Source of the DNA: Campylorhamphus procurvoides
Lineage: Eukaryota > Chordata > Aves > Passeriformes > Dendrocolaptidae
Assembly (NCBI GenBank): GCA_013396655.1
Contig: WBMV01003161.1
Span: 3,904,059-3,968,058 of the forward strand
DNA: 64,000 nucleotides
Direction: 5' to 3'
A model generated the notes under the pieces. It saw only the letters and a list, made by a program, of their open reading frames with translations, was not told where the DNA came from and did no database searches. Shown in pieces: positions 42,346-54,198 of the stretch. Numbering within the stretch: position 1 is the stretch's first letter; every line of letters starts with the position of its first letter. A program made the translations under genes and the position numbers.

Positions 42346-45300
42346 CTACTTAGTATGCATGAACCAAGCTGAACCTCAGTATTGCCCTGTTTATACCATC
42401 GGCCAAACTGTGATTGGTTGGGATCAGAATGAAGCTTTTGCTGTTTCCCAGTTAATATCATCAGAAAACACCTCATCACTTTGACTGTTTGAAATCATGT
42501 TACAGAGGAGGGATTGCATTGCCTTTCACAGTTTTCACTTTTCACAGTGCACACAACCTGGTCCTCCTCCTTAAGGAACTGAAATTCAGGCTGAGGTTGT
42601 GTCATTTGTACTATGAAGGGTGAGAAGTTGCCATCTATTTCCAAGAATCACTTCCTACCCCATCCAGCAAACTTTTTCTTTGGGGCCTCATCTTAAAAAA
42701 CATGTAGTGAATCCAGGCTGTGGAAGCCTCAGAAGTCATAAATTATTCTTTGTGGCTCATTTAGTAGACACTGTCCTAAAACCAGCCTAAATTAGCAATG
42801 AATTATGTGGTAGCAACAACGAGAGCAAAACAAGAGCCAAATCTTATCCTGGAACAAAGATGCCAGTTTCTGTTTCTTTGCCCTTTCTGTTGCACATTTA
42901 CTTTCATGATTCCCTTCACTACTTCGAGGTCCTTTTTGTTTGAAGGATGGCTTTGAATGCTCCCTTCAGTCCCTACAATTTATCTTGCCTGCCACTTGGC
43001 AGTAGCACATACCATGGGCATCTGTCTGTTCAGCTCTCTGGCTTGGCTGTTATTATTTTCTCCATTTGCCCAAATACCTCTCCCAGAGCAAGTCCCAGAT
43101 GGATTTACTTCATTATGTGTTACAGGAGTTTGAGAGGATCCCTTTTTGAGGGGAAAGCAGTGTTGAGCATGTCCAGTGGATTCATGAAGGCCCTCAGGGC
43201 TGTGCACAAACCTCTGGCATTTCTAATCTTCATTACTGCATGAGATTGTTCTTTTCCTGCTCCATCTTCCTTCTCAGTGTAGAAAGTATTGTGAAGCCCT
43301 GATGAAAAAAATGTGACTTTTAAATACCTTTAAAATTGTTATTTAAGCCTTTTCTAGATGTACTCAGCATATTTTCAAAATAGTTAAATATTATTGATGA
43401 ACTTGCCTTCACACTGCCACCTGAAAAGGCATTTCACCTTTGTTTTTGCTTTCTGACAACTCAAGACACTTTCATCAGCAGACTGCTTCAGGTTTGGTGA
43501 TTTTACCAGATCTTGGCATCACACAGGGTTTCATAACTTCAAAATAACTTTGTTGTGACAGTATCAAATATAAAGGTTATACCAAGATTGTCATATTTGG
43601 GTCAGGACTGTAATGTCCACCTCTCATTCTTCATTGACCTAATCTTCACACAAAATTGATGTCACCTTTCTGAAGAGGCTCAGATTTTCTGCTGTGGGAT
43701 GAATAGAGTTGATCACATGAGCTACAGAGCAACAACGAGCAAGTGGCAGCAGAGAAGTGATTAATACACTTATGTCTGGTTTTTTACTATTCTTTATGGC
43801 TTCTCTACCCCTGGCTTGCAGTTTTCCTTGGTTGCTTCATTAGCAAAACAGTCTTGTGGCCCCCTCATTTATTGTTTTCTTTGTTCTATTTGTTATTTTG
43901 GGGTTTTTAAGCCGTTCATTTTAGCACTCAGTATAAACAAGATGGATGTTTGATTGGACCTTTTCTGTGCTCTGGGGTGAAGGAGGGGGAACAGAGGCCA
44001 AGTGAGCCCACAGGGTTACTTAGTAAATAATAACAGAAAATGTTCTCTCAGTGTTAATACTTCATATCATGACTATAACAATGTAATAAGGATACAAGAT
44101 ACTTATAATTTACTGTCACTTTTGTACTGGGAATAATCTGCTTTGTACCCTTTAAAGTGGTATTGAACCATTCTTACAGTCAGTAGGTGGTCATGTCTGT
44201 ATGTTCTTTGAGGCCCTTGAATAATATATTTATTCATCTATACTGAAGTTTACTGTGGTACAATAATGCCCTCAGACACACTTTATTTAATGTTTCAGTT
44301 ATTCTGTTCCCTTCCCTTCAATCTTCTTCCAGTCTATTTTAAACTCTTTCGCAGGCAACCTCATATTTCTTGCCTAATTATCTGGAAATTTGTTGGACCA
44401 CAGAGCATGCAATAACAGAGAAGCACCTGCACTGGCTTTTGAAATTAGTCACAATGGGATTTTCATGCAGGTTGTGCATGTTGCCAGTGCTTTTAGGAAA
44501 TGAGGTGGTTTTAACACTAGACAAAACCAATGAGGAAAAAGGAAGTTGCTACTGAAATGCTGGGAAGTCTCTCTCCCTCTAAATTATTCCTTGTGAGAAA
44601 AGTCTCTGCAGAGATCTGAGGTGATCCAATTCCATGTTGTCTGCAACACAGGATTTGAAGCATTAGCTCTCAGGCAGCAGGACTAGTGTTTTAGCTCTCC
44701 ATGGTCTGCTGTTGTCCTGTTTTATTCCAGTCATACATCAGGGGAAAGGGAAATCATTCAGTGACAGAGAACTATAAAATTAAATTAATCCAGTGTTTCC
44801 CTTTCTCACAGATTGGCTTTGGATCACCTCAAGTTTCAGATCATTCCACAGTGTATGAAATATTAGCATGCAGGTACATACTTCAGATTTCTATTAGTTT
44901 GAGGATTATCCATCACTAGCCATCATGTGGCCCTGTGAATTTAGATCAGTCTCCATCAGGACAGCATTAGCAAACCAAACACAAGTCTTAATGACCACAG
45001 GGAGCACCATGACTTTTAATGCCTCTCTGGGCCAGCACCTCACACCTCTCCAGTGCTGCTGGCTGGTTGGTACTGCTCATCCTTGTTTTCCCGTGTGCAA
45101 TAGTGGGAGCAGAGAGAGCACATCGTTCACCAGCACATGTTCCTTTTGGTGGCATTTGCCCTCCTTTCTCTCACCCAGGACCTACAAATGAAAATGTCAT
45201 ATCTGGTATGCCACTCGTTAGGCAGATGGTAAGTGCAGGCATCCTGTTGGCATGAGCTAATTTAGTTTAATTTTTAAATTATGGATAAAATATCTGCCAT

Positions 45301-45511
45301 AGGGTGAGGATCCATCCAGGAGTGCTGTGCTCCCTGAGTACAGAGGTGCAGCACAGCCCCTCGTGGGTCCCTGGGCTGGTCCTCAGCCCCTGGATCTTCC
45401 CACAGCACTAGTGCTACCCCAGCTTGCACCACTGAGAAATGGGCATGGGATATACAGACAATTCCTGGCCCCCCCTGCACTGAGAGCAGGATTCGAGCCT
45501 TGCAGAGTCAA

Positions 45512-45555
45512 ATGAAAGACTTCTATTGACTTTGGGTCAGGTCCTTAGTAAATGC
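45512..45555 (+). repeat. Fragment of a recurrent near-palindromic old repeat
   Basis: AAAGACTTCTATTGACTTTG leads into GGTCAGGTCCTTAGTAAATG, which matches the core followed by the GGATCAGGCCCTTAG arm with a small deletion. Confidence 0.4.
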
Positions 45556-46071
45556 TTTGTTAGAGATAATCCTGTATCTATCAGCACTTACATCAAGTGA
45601 AAACAGTTCACAGTCACAAAGCCAATAGTTTTCTATTTATCTAATGTGTACTTTAGGTGGTATCACCAGAAAGCCTTTTTTTCCCCACTCTGTGAAAATA
45701 CTTTCAATCAATTCTTATTTCTTGAAGAATGGGGGAAAAATGCTTTTTGAAATCCAAGGAGTCAGCTTCTCATCCCTCTAGCTGTGCTTCGGCCTAGATA
45801 AGAAGAGATCTCAGGGTCCCATATTATTAATGCACTGTCTATATGAATAACGAGCAGCCTTGGTGAATTATTCCACACTCCTGGGAAAATCTATAGCCCT
45901 GTCCTTCTGCTGCAGCACCACTGGAACTGAGCAGTAGGCTCATACTTTTTATTTGGTGAATTCAGATGACTTCATTTGTAAGGAGGGAAAAAATGTATCT
46001 CTTCCCCACTGGCACCCATTTAGTAAACTAAAAAGAAAATAAAATCACAGAATATCACATGTTGTATTAAG

Positions 46072-46105
46072 AAAAAAAAAAAGGAGAGAGAGGGGGAGAA
46101 AAACC
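46072..46105. repeat. Poly-A followed by a GA-rich tract
   Basis: Eleven A are followed by GGAGAGAGAGGGGGAGAAAAA. The + strand is purine throughout. Confidence 0.8.
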
Positions 46106-46462
46106 TTACTAAATACTGGAATATTTTAAGACTTTTCTTTTTGTCCATAAACATGACTTCTCGAAACGCCCTTGAAGCCACCCTGAAATCACAGCCAGAT
46201 CGTGAGAGGTGCTGACTTCAGGGGCAGCAAAAGCAAAACTGGCAGTGATGATGCAAAGTAATTAGTTCATTTACCAAGGCACAGCAGCTCTCATTACCAG
46301 TTTGCCTTCTCACCTGCAGGGCAGAGGCTGAAGGGAGCAGAGGGGAGGTAAATGCCTGACCCTGCCTCTGTTGGGTGAGCTTTTGTGTCAGAGCACAGTG
46401 TCATCTCCTGAGCCCAGACCATCAGTGAGCAGCCTGGGGAGAGTAGAGGGGCCCTGACTATG

Positions 46463-46496
46463 CATATATGTGTATGTATTTATGTATGTGTGTATG
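46463..46496. repeat. TA/TG-rich simple repeat
   Basis: The tract is alternating purine-pyrimidine sequence built of TATG and TGTG words, imperfect throughout. Confidence 0.7.
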
Positions 46497-48284
46497 GATT
46501 TCTGTGCACAGGCTGCAGAGCCATCCTGCCATGGGTGGTTTATTGCAGCACCCAGCACTGCTCAGACACGTGTGGATGTTTTCAGTGCTGAAGGTACACA
46601 GGAGGAGGGTGTTGAAGGATGAAATCTGCAGCCCACCTGAGCCAGTCTGCAGTGAGGGTTTCCCACTCAGACCCTTCCCATGTGCTGTTCCTGCCACATG
46701 CAAACCTCCACCAGGCATTAGGGAGAAGGAGACAGATGATCGTGTCTTTCTGGTGTGAGGATGGTGCAGCTAATGAGATCCTCTGACTGTGGGTTTATGT
46801 GAGTACATCTTCATCTCAGCTATAATTTATCTCCCTACCTGTGTCTTAGATTTCTTTCTTTTCCAATTGACAGTGCAGTTTCCTGCAAAGGAACCACCCT
46901 TTTTAATATCAAGCCTATAGAATAGCTGACTAATCCACCCCGATGAAGTGCAGAGAGCTCACTTAAATCCCAATTTCTGCAGGAAAAACATTTTCTTTTT
47001 CTGCTTAAGAGGGGGGAAAAGACATAAGTCATGGTACTATCTCCATCTACCTGAGGGGTGGTCATTTTTCCAGGCTCCAGCTGACAGATTTCAGTGCTGA
47101 CACAGAGGGAGCAGAACCCTCACAGCCAACCAAGGTGCACAAGCAGCATCCCTGTGGTGAAATTAGGGAATGGCACGGCCATGGAGCAGTGTGAAGACAC
47201 ACAGGAACATATAATTACTTCAACTCTATACAGAGGAGAATAACCTTTCTCTCAAATACTTGCAATAAGCACACTAGAGGCTAAATGGAAAAACAGTAGG
47301 AGTTTTCTCCTCTGATAGGTAGCATTAAGTATTAATCACAGCACTGGAAAGAGCCTGGTGTGGGGGTTTTGAGTCAGGGAGGGCAGTCAGCCATTCCAGT
47401 GTGCCAGGCACTGCAGGGAAAAAGAAGCACAAGCTGGATGGGAAAAGAGAGCTTAGAGAAAATTCCCTTGTAGGGGTGAAGCCACAGGCAGGACCATGCA
47501 GGTGAGAGCTGCGAATTCAGGTGGCATAAGGACTGGGAATGCTGCTTGGAGAGCATGGAGAACAACCAGGAGGAGGGGTTCCACAGCTTTGCATGCACAG
47601 TTACCTCAATGAGCCCAGCAGAGGGGCCTCAGCCCTCTCTGAACTACCTGGGAATCTGCAGGTGGCAGATCTAGGGGCAAGAAAAGCTTCAGCAATGCTA
47701 AAGGAGGCTCCTCTCACAGCAGCACAGCACCCAACAATGCTGAGGGAGAGATTTCCACATGTCACCAAGGTACAAAGACTGCTCTGAATCTGCTCTGCAT
47801 GGCTGCAAGAGAAATTATCTTGCTACCATTTACTACCTCTGTGTGGAGTGATGTTCCAGCTGATACAGGATGTGTGGTATCTCAGAAGTAAAAGGCTTAA
47901 AGCCTTTAAACCCTGCCTTTAAACAAGTACTGGGTCCATCTTTGCCTTGAGCAGCAGAGCCCACGTGCACGATCCAAGTGCAACATGCAAAGCGCTTCCA
48001 GAAAGTGGTTTGACACCCATGGGCAGACTTTCAGCTGGTGTAGACTGGCTCTTGAAACCCAGAGAGACCTGTTAGTTTGTGCCAAATGAGGACACGGTTG
48101 TTGGGTTTAGGAAAATTAACAGAATGGTGACTGGCTATTAATCCTTGCTCATTGTCTTCAGGGAAGATATGGGAGCAGCATCCAGCTAATCAGTGGCCAA
48201 GGGGAGCTTAGGGAAACATTAGGGTCAGGTGAGCATCTGTGCTGTATCGCCCCACACCAAATCCTGGCAGTAATTCTGATGATT

Positions 48285-48984
48285 ATCTGTCTCTGCCAGG
48301 GAAGACCGTATTACTAAATGGCTAATTCTGCACGAGTTCACATCACACATCTTTTCTGCATCACATCCTGTGTTTGTGCTGCACCAGGGCTGTGAAATGT
48401 TGGGTGTCCACAGGGGTCTCTAATACACTACAGAAAATACGTGATATCTCTTTCTTTTCTGTCAAAGCTGCCTTCCTTCTATAAACATGGAGCTGGTTCA
48501 CAAGGCTCAAATGTGGTTTGCAGGATTAGGATTTGAACACAAAGGAAGTGGAGGGTTAAGTAAAAATGAAAAATGCTCCTCCACAGTGAGCTCTCTTTAA
48601 GTGAAGGAACGAGGGCCTGAAGTTCCTACACACTGAAATTTTGAAGAGACACTGACCAGATCCTTGAAGGAAGCAAACACATCCTTAATCTTGTGAGTGG
48701 TGCAGAGAATTCAAATAGGAGTCACTAATTTAGCCCTGTGATTGTCCATTGTGTTGAACTACATGAATTAATCTGGCAACTGCAAGTGGAGGCGGGCAAG
48801 TCCACAAGTGTTTAATTGATTTTGGAGAATCAATTATCCATACAATTGATCAAGAGACACATTTCCATTTCCTCCTCTTGGAATACAACCTGTATAGTCT
48901 GTAGGACCCAAAGTCCTCAGCAGTTTGTCAGTCTGTAGTCTGGTTTGGGTGATCTTTATGAATTAATGTTGCAGAATTGTCTTA
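48285..48984 (+). repeat. Direct duplication R1, copy A (700 bp)
   Basis: The copy begins ATCTGTCTCTGCCAGGGA and ends GCAGAATTGTCTTA. The same sequence recurs at 53290-54011 in the same orientation, 5005 bp away. Read side by side the copies differ at about 20 bases over ~698 aligned positions, plus one 24-for-1 base replacement and one single-base indel, giving about 97% identity by eye. No terminal repeats, target-site duplication, poly-A tail or coding frame is apparent, so it is treated as a local segmental duplication and not assigned to a transposon family. Flanking sequence on both sides is unrelated between the copies. Confidence 0.93.
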
Positions 48985-51744
48985 AGCTTAGGAATCAAGG
49001 AAGTACATTGGGACCAAGGGATTTATTTCCAACCTTAGACTTTGTGCTGAGGAAGTGTGCTACTCAGCACATACATAACCTGCAGATTTTGGAATAGCTC
49101 TATATGTAGTTGTCAAAAGGCAGTTCACTATTTCACTATCTCAAAGAAAGCATTATTCCTCTTTGGGAATTGTTTCCATAGACCATTCAGTTTGCTACAA
49201 CAACTGCTCAAGGTTAAGCAAGATGGGATATGGCAGATTTCAGTAATATTTAAAAAGTGCTGCCTCTCCCTTTTGAAACTCACACAAAAGACAGCAGTAT
49301 GGAAAGGAGCTGTGCTCCACAATTCAAGCATTCTGCCCTGTGTCATTAGCACACAAAAACTATTCTGCAGGCAGATGAATGGCTTTTAATATGTGGGTTT
49401 GTGTAATCATTTCATTTTGATTACAATTCCTAGGCAGCAAGCATACAGCAGAGTTTCCAAGATGCATGTGCATGGTCAGTACATTTTTTTTTATCTTTCA
49501 AATGTGCCCAGGACTCGTGAACAGCAAGGTGAAACATCAGCACAAACCATCACTCAGGAATGAAATTGAGAAGCAAATGACACTGTCTTAACTGAGAACA
49601 AAGGCAAATCTCCCATTAACTCAATTGGGAATAGCAAACCTATCTCTGTATTGGTTTTCTTATTACAAAATGCCCTCTCCCTTTTTTCCAGACCCCTCCA
49701 TGAAATGCTATCAAATAAGGTTGTATGTAATATAGTTATGCAAATAACAAATGAACTCTATTTCCTTTGGAAGTTTCCTTTCCTCCTCTTGAAAATTGCC
49801 AACTAAATGAACACATTTTAAAACAAGAGCACCAGTAGTCCCTATTAAATATAAACCCCCAAATCCATTAGTGTAGTGAACACTTTTATCACATTAGTTA
49901 TCCAAGGACACAGGTACCCACTGCCCTAAGCAGGATGGGGGAAAGGGCAGTGACCACTGCTCTGGACCACAGGGCACAGGGATGAAGAAGTGAAGGAGAA
50001 AATCCATATAGGTTTTAACAAGTTGTGCTTCCCCTGGAATTCAGCTCAGTAGCAAAGACCTGACCTCATCACTGCACTGGTGCTGTTCATTTTACTTGTG
50101 ATGGATTTGGCTCATCTGAATGTCAGGCAGGGAATCAGGCGAGGAATTTGTCAGCTGGACAAGGATAATGCTACTTTCTAGGGACTGGTCCTTCCCTCGG
50201 ATGGATGTGCCAGACAGCCTACTTCAAAAAAAGAGGTGAATCAGCTTGTGGGACAAGGGGGAGAAAAGCTTTGGCTGCTCAGGAGAGCAGGCAGCCCTTA
50301 TTGGGAGAGAAGGGTTGTAGGGCAGCAAAGCAAGGATGAAGGACTATGAATCTGCTGTCAGATCAACACATGGACACCAGAGGTGGAGAAAGGCTAAGAA
50401 AATGGTGTGGGGTTTAATAGATGTAAACTCCCCACTGTTAAATGTTGCTTGGCTATTAGAAGATCAGTACTACTAGCTCTCAGCCAGAAGAGGTTGGCAA
50501 CAGCTTCCAATAGGGATGCCAGTGGGTTTTGAAGCCTTTCAGTGTCTTTTGCTACACTCACAAAATGCAAAGTAATTAGTATTATTTGATCACCTCAGCA
50601 TACTGGTGAGCAATGGGTGGACCACAGACATAAAAGTCAAGACAAAGAGCTGCAAAGGAAACTCATAACATTCATTTATGTGTTAGACACAAAGAAAACT
50701 CCCTCTTGAAGTCTTTAGTTACAGATTGACTTCATTTGATACAATTTTTTTTATATAGTTTGGTTGACCAAAATTGGTTTCTTTTTTTATATATATGTTT
50801 GCAATAACCTGATGATAAATCAGTTTTAGCAGTGGAACCAATTAATTCTCCATTGTAAATATTGACTTAGATTTTTTTAATCTATTCTGTTTGCTGGAGA
50901 TGGCAGTCCTGGATTTCCCTGGATGAGCAATAATGAGGCAGTGTTGCAGAATCCATTTCTACTACTCTTTTGACACAGGGCTTGTAAGTTTTGTGTGATC
51001 ATTGAAGAAAAAAACCCCAGCATTTATAAACACAAATTCAGTAAATTATAGCTTTGCTACCTGGCTTGCATTCTACCAATGACCCCTGGTTCCCAGAAGT
51101 GGGGACTGTAACAAAATTTATCCATTTGAGCTTGCAGATTTCCCAGCTGAGCAGCTCATTAACACATGGCAGGATGGTAATTGTGATCAGAAATTATCTG
51201 TGATTACAATTGACATGGTCTAGATGTGTTGTATGTAGTCAGGTTTGATAAATAAAATGGGAGAGGTTTTGAAATTCTGAAAATTCAGACATAATTGCAA
51301 ACCATCCAGATCTGTGTTTTACTGCTTGCTGGCACTGAAAATCTTTTGAAAGGTGATGCAACATCCAACTAAAAGGAATAAATTGACAAACCAGGTTAGA
51401 AGCTTAAGCTCTGAATTTAACAAACCTTATGCAAAGGTCTTCTGTGTAAAGTCCTACAGGTGTTTGCTGAGTCGTATCAGTCTCTTTCTGAAATCATCAG
51501 GAACCCTCACTGGTAGCTTTGGGTTAGACCCTTTCCATCTGAACCACTGTCTTTTCAAGCTCATTACTTATGGTAAGCATAGCCACACTCTTCATGCATT
51601 TTGCATATTCAATTTTCCAGCCAAAATACAGGAGCTGCATTAGCTTCAGTGCTCCCAGCAGGTAATCAGCCTCCTGCAATATCAAACCTTATGTCACCAC
51701 CAGTAATAGGCTGAAATAGTCAAAGCCTCACAAGGACTGTGCCT

Positions 51745-51817
51745 GCCCAGTTCCTATTAAAATTAATGGGCACTGGGCATCTCATTCCCTCTAGGCAGCT
51801 TTGGAAATATCAGCCAA
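51745..51817 (+). repeat. Fragment of a recurrent near-palindromic old repeat
   Basis: TTCCTATTAAAATTAATGGG is followed by CACTGGGCATCTCATTCCC and then GGCAGCTTTGGAAATATCAG. The second part resembles the 'GCTTTGAAAATCTCAGCC' end of the same class of old repeats. Confidence 0.4.
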
Positions 51818-51902
51818 AATGTAGTTGTAAGTATTAACCTTTAGGAAGTTAGTGTTGGCAGCTTCCCACTGCTCTGTTCTAGTTTCCAAAATCAGGAGCT
51901 CT

Positions 51903-52108
51903 GATGAGGCGTGAGCCCAGCTCGGGCTCCGGGGGAGCAGCGGTGGGCGATTCCCACCTTGGGGCTGTTTTGGGGGAGCAGATCCCGGGGACTCAGGAAG
52001 GGAATTGTGAGGCTGCTCTGCCCCTGGCACCAGGAGCATCCTGCACTGAGCAGGGTTTTTTTTCCTGGTCATCAGAGGCGAGGAAGCCAGTCCCATAAAG
52101 GTCAGTCG
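51903..52108. other. Small GC- and CpG-rich patch in the intron
   Basis: About 200 bp of GC-rich sequence contains eight CpG dinucleotides, by eye, in an otherwise CpG-poor AT-rich setting. No open frame here has a recognisable product. It could be a relic of a GC-rich repeat or a small regulatory element. Nothing in the sequence decides between them. Confidence 0.4.
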
Positions 52109-52535
52109 AGGCAGTGTGAAAACACTGCTCTGACTCTAAACACAGTGTGATATTGAAGTCTGGGGCATAAATGCCAAATATATTATAGCCTAGCTTCTAA
52201 AATAGCTGTATTTTATATAGAAAAAAACTGTGAATGCTTTATATATTAAACTACATAAGGAACTTTGCTCTACAGATTTACTCTTCTTTAATTAGTTGTT
52301 TGGGGTTTGGTTTTCTTCTTTCCTGTCTATGTTTGCAAAGAAAAATAGTCTGGCATTTGAAAAGAAAAAGGGAATTAGAATAATTTATTATTGGATTACT
52401 ATTAAACTAATAAAAGCAGCAATATAAATTCGTGTTTATAAACAACCTCCATGTTGCAGATCTAATCCATACAGGTTATGACATCAGAGCAGTGTTGCAG
52501 GAATAAATTTGCTGTGGCTCAGACTGGAAGGGTTT

Positions 52536-52716
52536 CCAGCTAACGCACTCTCAGTGTGTGTCTGAGATGTAACTGCAGTGGCTGGAGAGCAAACTGGCCC
52601 CTCTTTCATTGTTTTCACCAAGTGATTCTAGAATAACCAATATGTGATCAACACACTCAGCTAGCAGATTGTTTGTGGACACAAAATACAGTCCTGAATC
52701 AAACAAATTGCTCCCT
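52536..52716 (+). repeat. Older duplicate R2, copy a
   Basis: The copy runs from CCAGCTAACGCACTCTCAG to AAATTGCTCCCT and matches 54014-54198 in the same orientation at very roughly 75-80% identity. Shared phrases include ATCAACACACTC, AGCAAACTG and ACACAAAATACAGTCCT. No protein frame is conserved. It is either an old local duplication or two copies of an unrecognised interspersed repeat. Confidence 0.85.
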
Positions 52717-52721
52717 TTCCA

Positions 52722-52875
52722 GATTCTGACCCTGATCCTGTTTGGGTTTTTTTTCTAGTCCCGATTCTGGATCTGATCAAATCCATGTTTTTCCCCATTC
52801 TTTATCTCTGACCTCATCCTTTCTGGGTTTTCCCTCATTCCACGTCCCAGCCCTGATCTAGTCTGGACCAATTTC
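52722..52875 (+). repeat. Degenerate tandem array, about four units of ~40 bp
   Basis: Successive units begin GATTCTGACCCTGATCCTG, GATTCTGGATCTGATCAAA, TTATCTCTGACCTCATCC and ACGTCCCAGCCCTGATCTAG. Each of the first three is followed by a G/T-rich run (GGGTTTTTTTT, ATGTTTTTCCCC, GGGTTTTCCC) and a TC-rich end. Unit length is about 38-41 bp and the last unit is partial. It lies just right of R2 copy a. Confidence 0.6.
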
Positions 52876-53289
52876 AGGCCTTTGGCAAACACTCCAAGAC
52901 TCACCACTGTAATCTCTATCTATTCCATTTTTCTCCAAGGACAGGTTTTCCCATATGAAAATCTGGAAGAACCAATTGTGCAGTCATCTTCCTATTTAAT
53001 ATGAAATACTGCTAAGTTTCCTCAACTCATTGAGTGACACTCAGAGGAAACAGCTCCCTTTTTAAACAAAGCTGTGTGACTTAGTGACATTTCTGCATCA
53101 AGAATTCTTTAGGTTTATATATGTGCACAGAAATAAGGAATTAGTGCTTAGGTTTATTTGGTTTCTGATTTGACTCAGAATATGTGATGAGATTAATTTG
53201 ACATATGTAAGGTAAAATTGCATGCAAAGTTGTAAGAAATAGCATGATTTATTTGGGTGCTCATGCATTAATTAATTGTGACCTCATGC

Positions 53290-54011
53290 ATCTGTCTCTG
53301 CCAGGGAAGACCATACTACTAAATGGCTAATTCTGCACGAGTTCACATCACACATCTTTTCTGCATCACATCCTGTGTTTGTGCTGCACCAGGGCTGTGA
53401 AATGTTGGGTGTCCACAGGGGTCTCTAATACACTACAGAAAAGACGTGATCACGGGATTGCATTAAGCATCAAGTCTCTTTCTTTTCTGTCAAAGCTGCC
53501 TTCCTTCTATAAACATGGAGCTGGTTCACAAGGCTCGAATGTGGTTTGCAGGATTAGGATTTGAACACAAAGGAAGTGGAGGGTTAAGTAAAAATGAAAA
53601 ATGCTCCTCCACAGTGAGATCTCTTTAAGCGAAGGGACGAGGGCCTGAAGTTCCTACACACTGAAATTTTGAAGAGACACTGACCAGATCCTTGAAGGAA
53701 GCAAACACATCCTTAATCTTGTGAGTGGTGCAGAGAATTCAAATAGGAGTCACTAATTTAGCTCTGAGATTGTCCATTGTGTTGAACTACTTGAATTAAT
53801 CTGGCAACTGCAAGTGGAGACGGGCAAGTCCACAAGTGTTTAATTGATTTTGGAGAATCAATTATCCATACAATTGATCAGAGACACCTTTCCATTTCCT
53901 CCTCTCAGAATATAACCTGTATAGTCTGTAGGACCCAAAGTCCTCAGCAGTTTGTCAGTCTGCAGTCTGCTTTGGGTGATTTTTATGAATTAATGTTGCA
54001 GAATTGTCTTA
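53290..54011 (+). repeat. Direct duplication R1, copy B (722 bp)
   Basis: This is the second copy of the segment at 48285-48984. It carries 24 bases at 53451-53474 (starting CACGGGATTG) where copy A has a single A at 48446, and it lacks one A in the CAATTGATCAAGAG phrase. Its right end lies two bases before the older repeat R2b at 54014, which suggests that the breakpoint used or sits at the edge of that repeat. Which copy is ancestral cannot be decided from this sequence alone. Confidence 0.93.
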
Positions 54012-54013
54012 GC

Positions 54014-54198
54014 CCAGCTATTAAACTCTCAGGAGTGCAAGACTGAAATGTAAGTGCAGGAGCTGGACAGCAAACTGTCCCCCCTTTCATTTTTTTTCAC
54101 CAAATAATGCTAAAATAACCAGAGTGTAATCAACACACTCGGCTAACAGATTGTTCACAGACACAAAATACAGTCCTAAATCAAAGAAATTGCTCACT
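54014..54198 (+). repeat. Older duplicate R2, copy b, adjoining R1 copy B
   Basis: This is the partner of 52536-52716, running from CCAGCTATTAAACTCTCAG to AAATTGCTCACT. It starts almost exactly where R1 copy B ends, whereas R1 copy A has no R2-like sequence beside it. The R2 pair is clearly more diverged than the R1 pair, so the two duplications happened at different times. Confidence 0.85.

Noticed and set aside
45486..45500. GGATTCGAGCC, similar to a tRNA B box
   Set aside because: No A box, cloverleaf or terminator T run at suitable distances.
46042..46060. AAATCACAGAATATCAC, similar to the start of a reversed CR1 tail
   Set aside because: The sequence that follows has no CR1 similarity, unlike the clear case at 13788.
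50199..50216. GGATGGATGTG phrase that resembles part of the next TAFA1 exon
   Set aside because: The flanking codons lack the KWWC and ECK-type residues expected, and no splice sites surround it.
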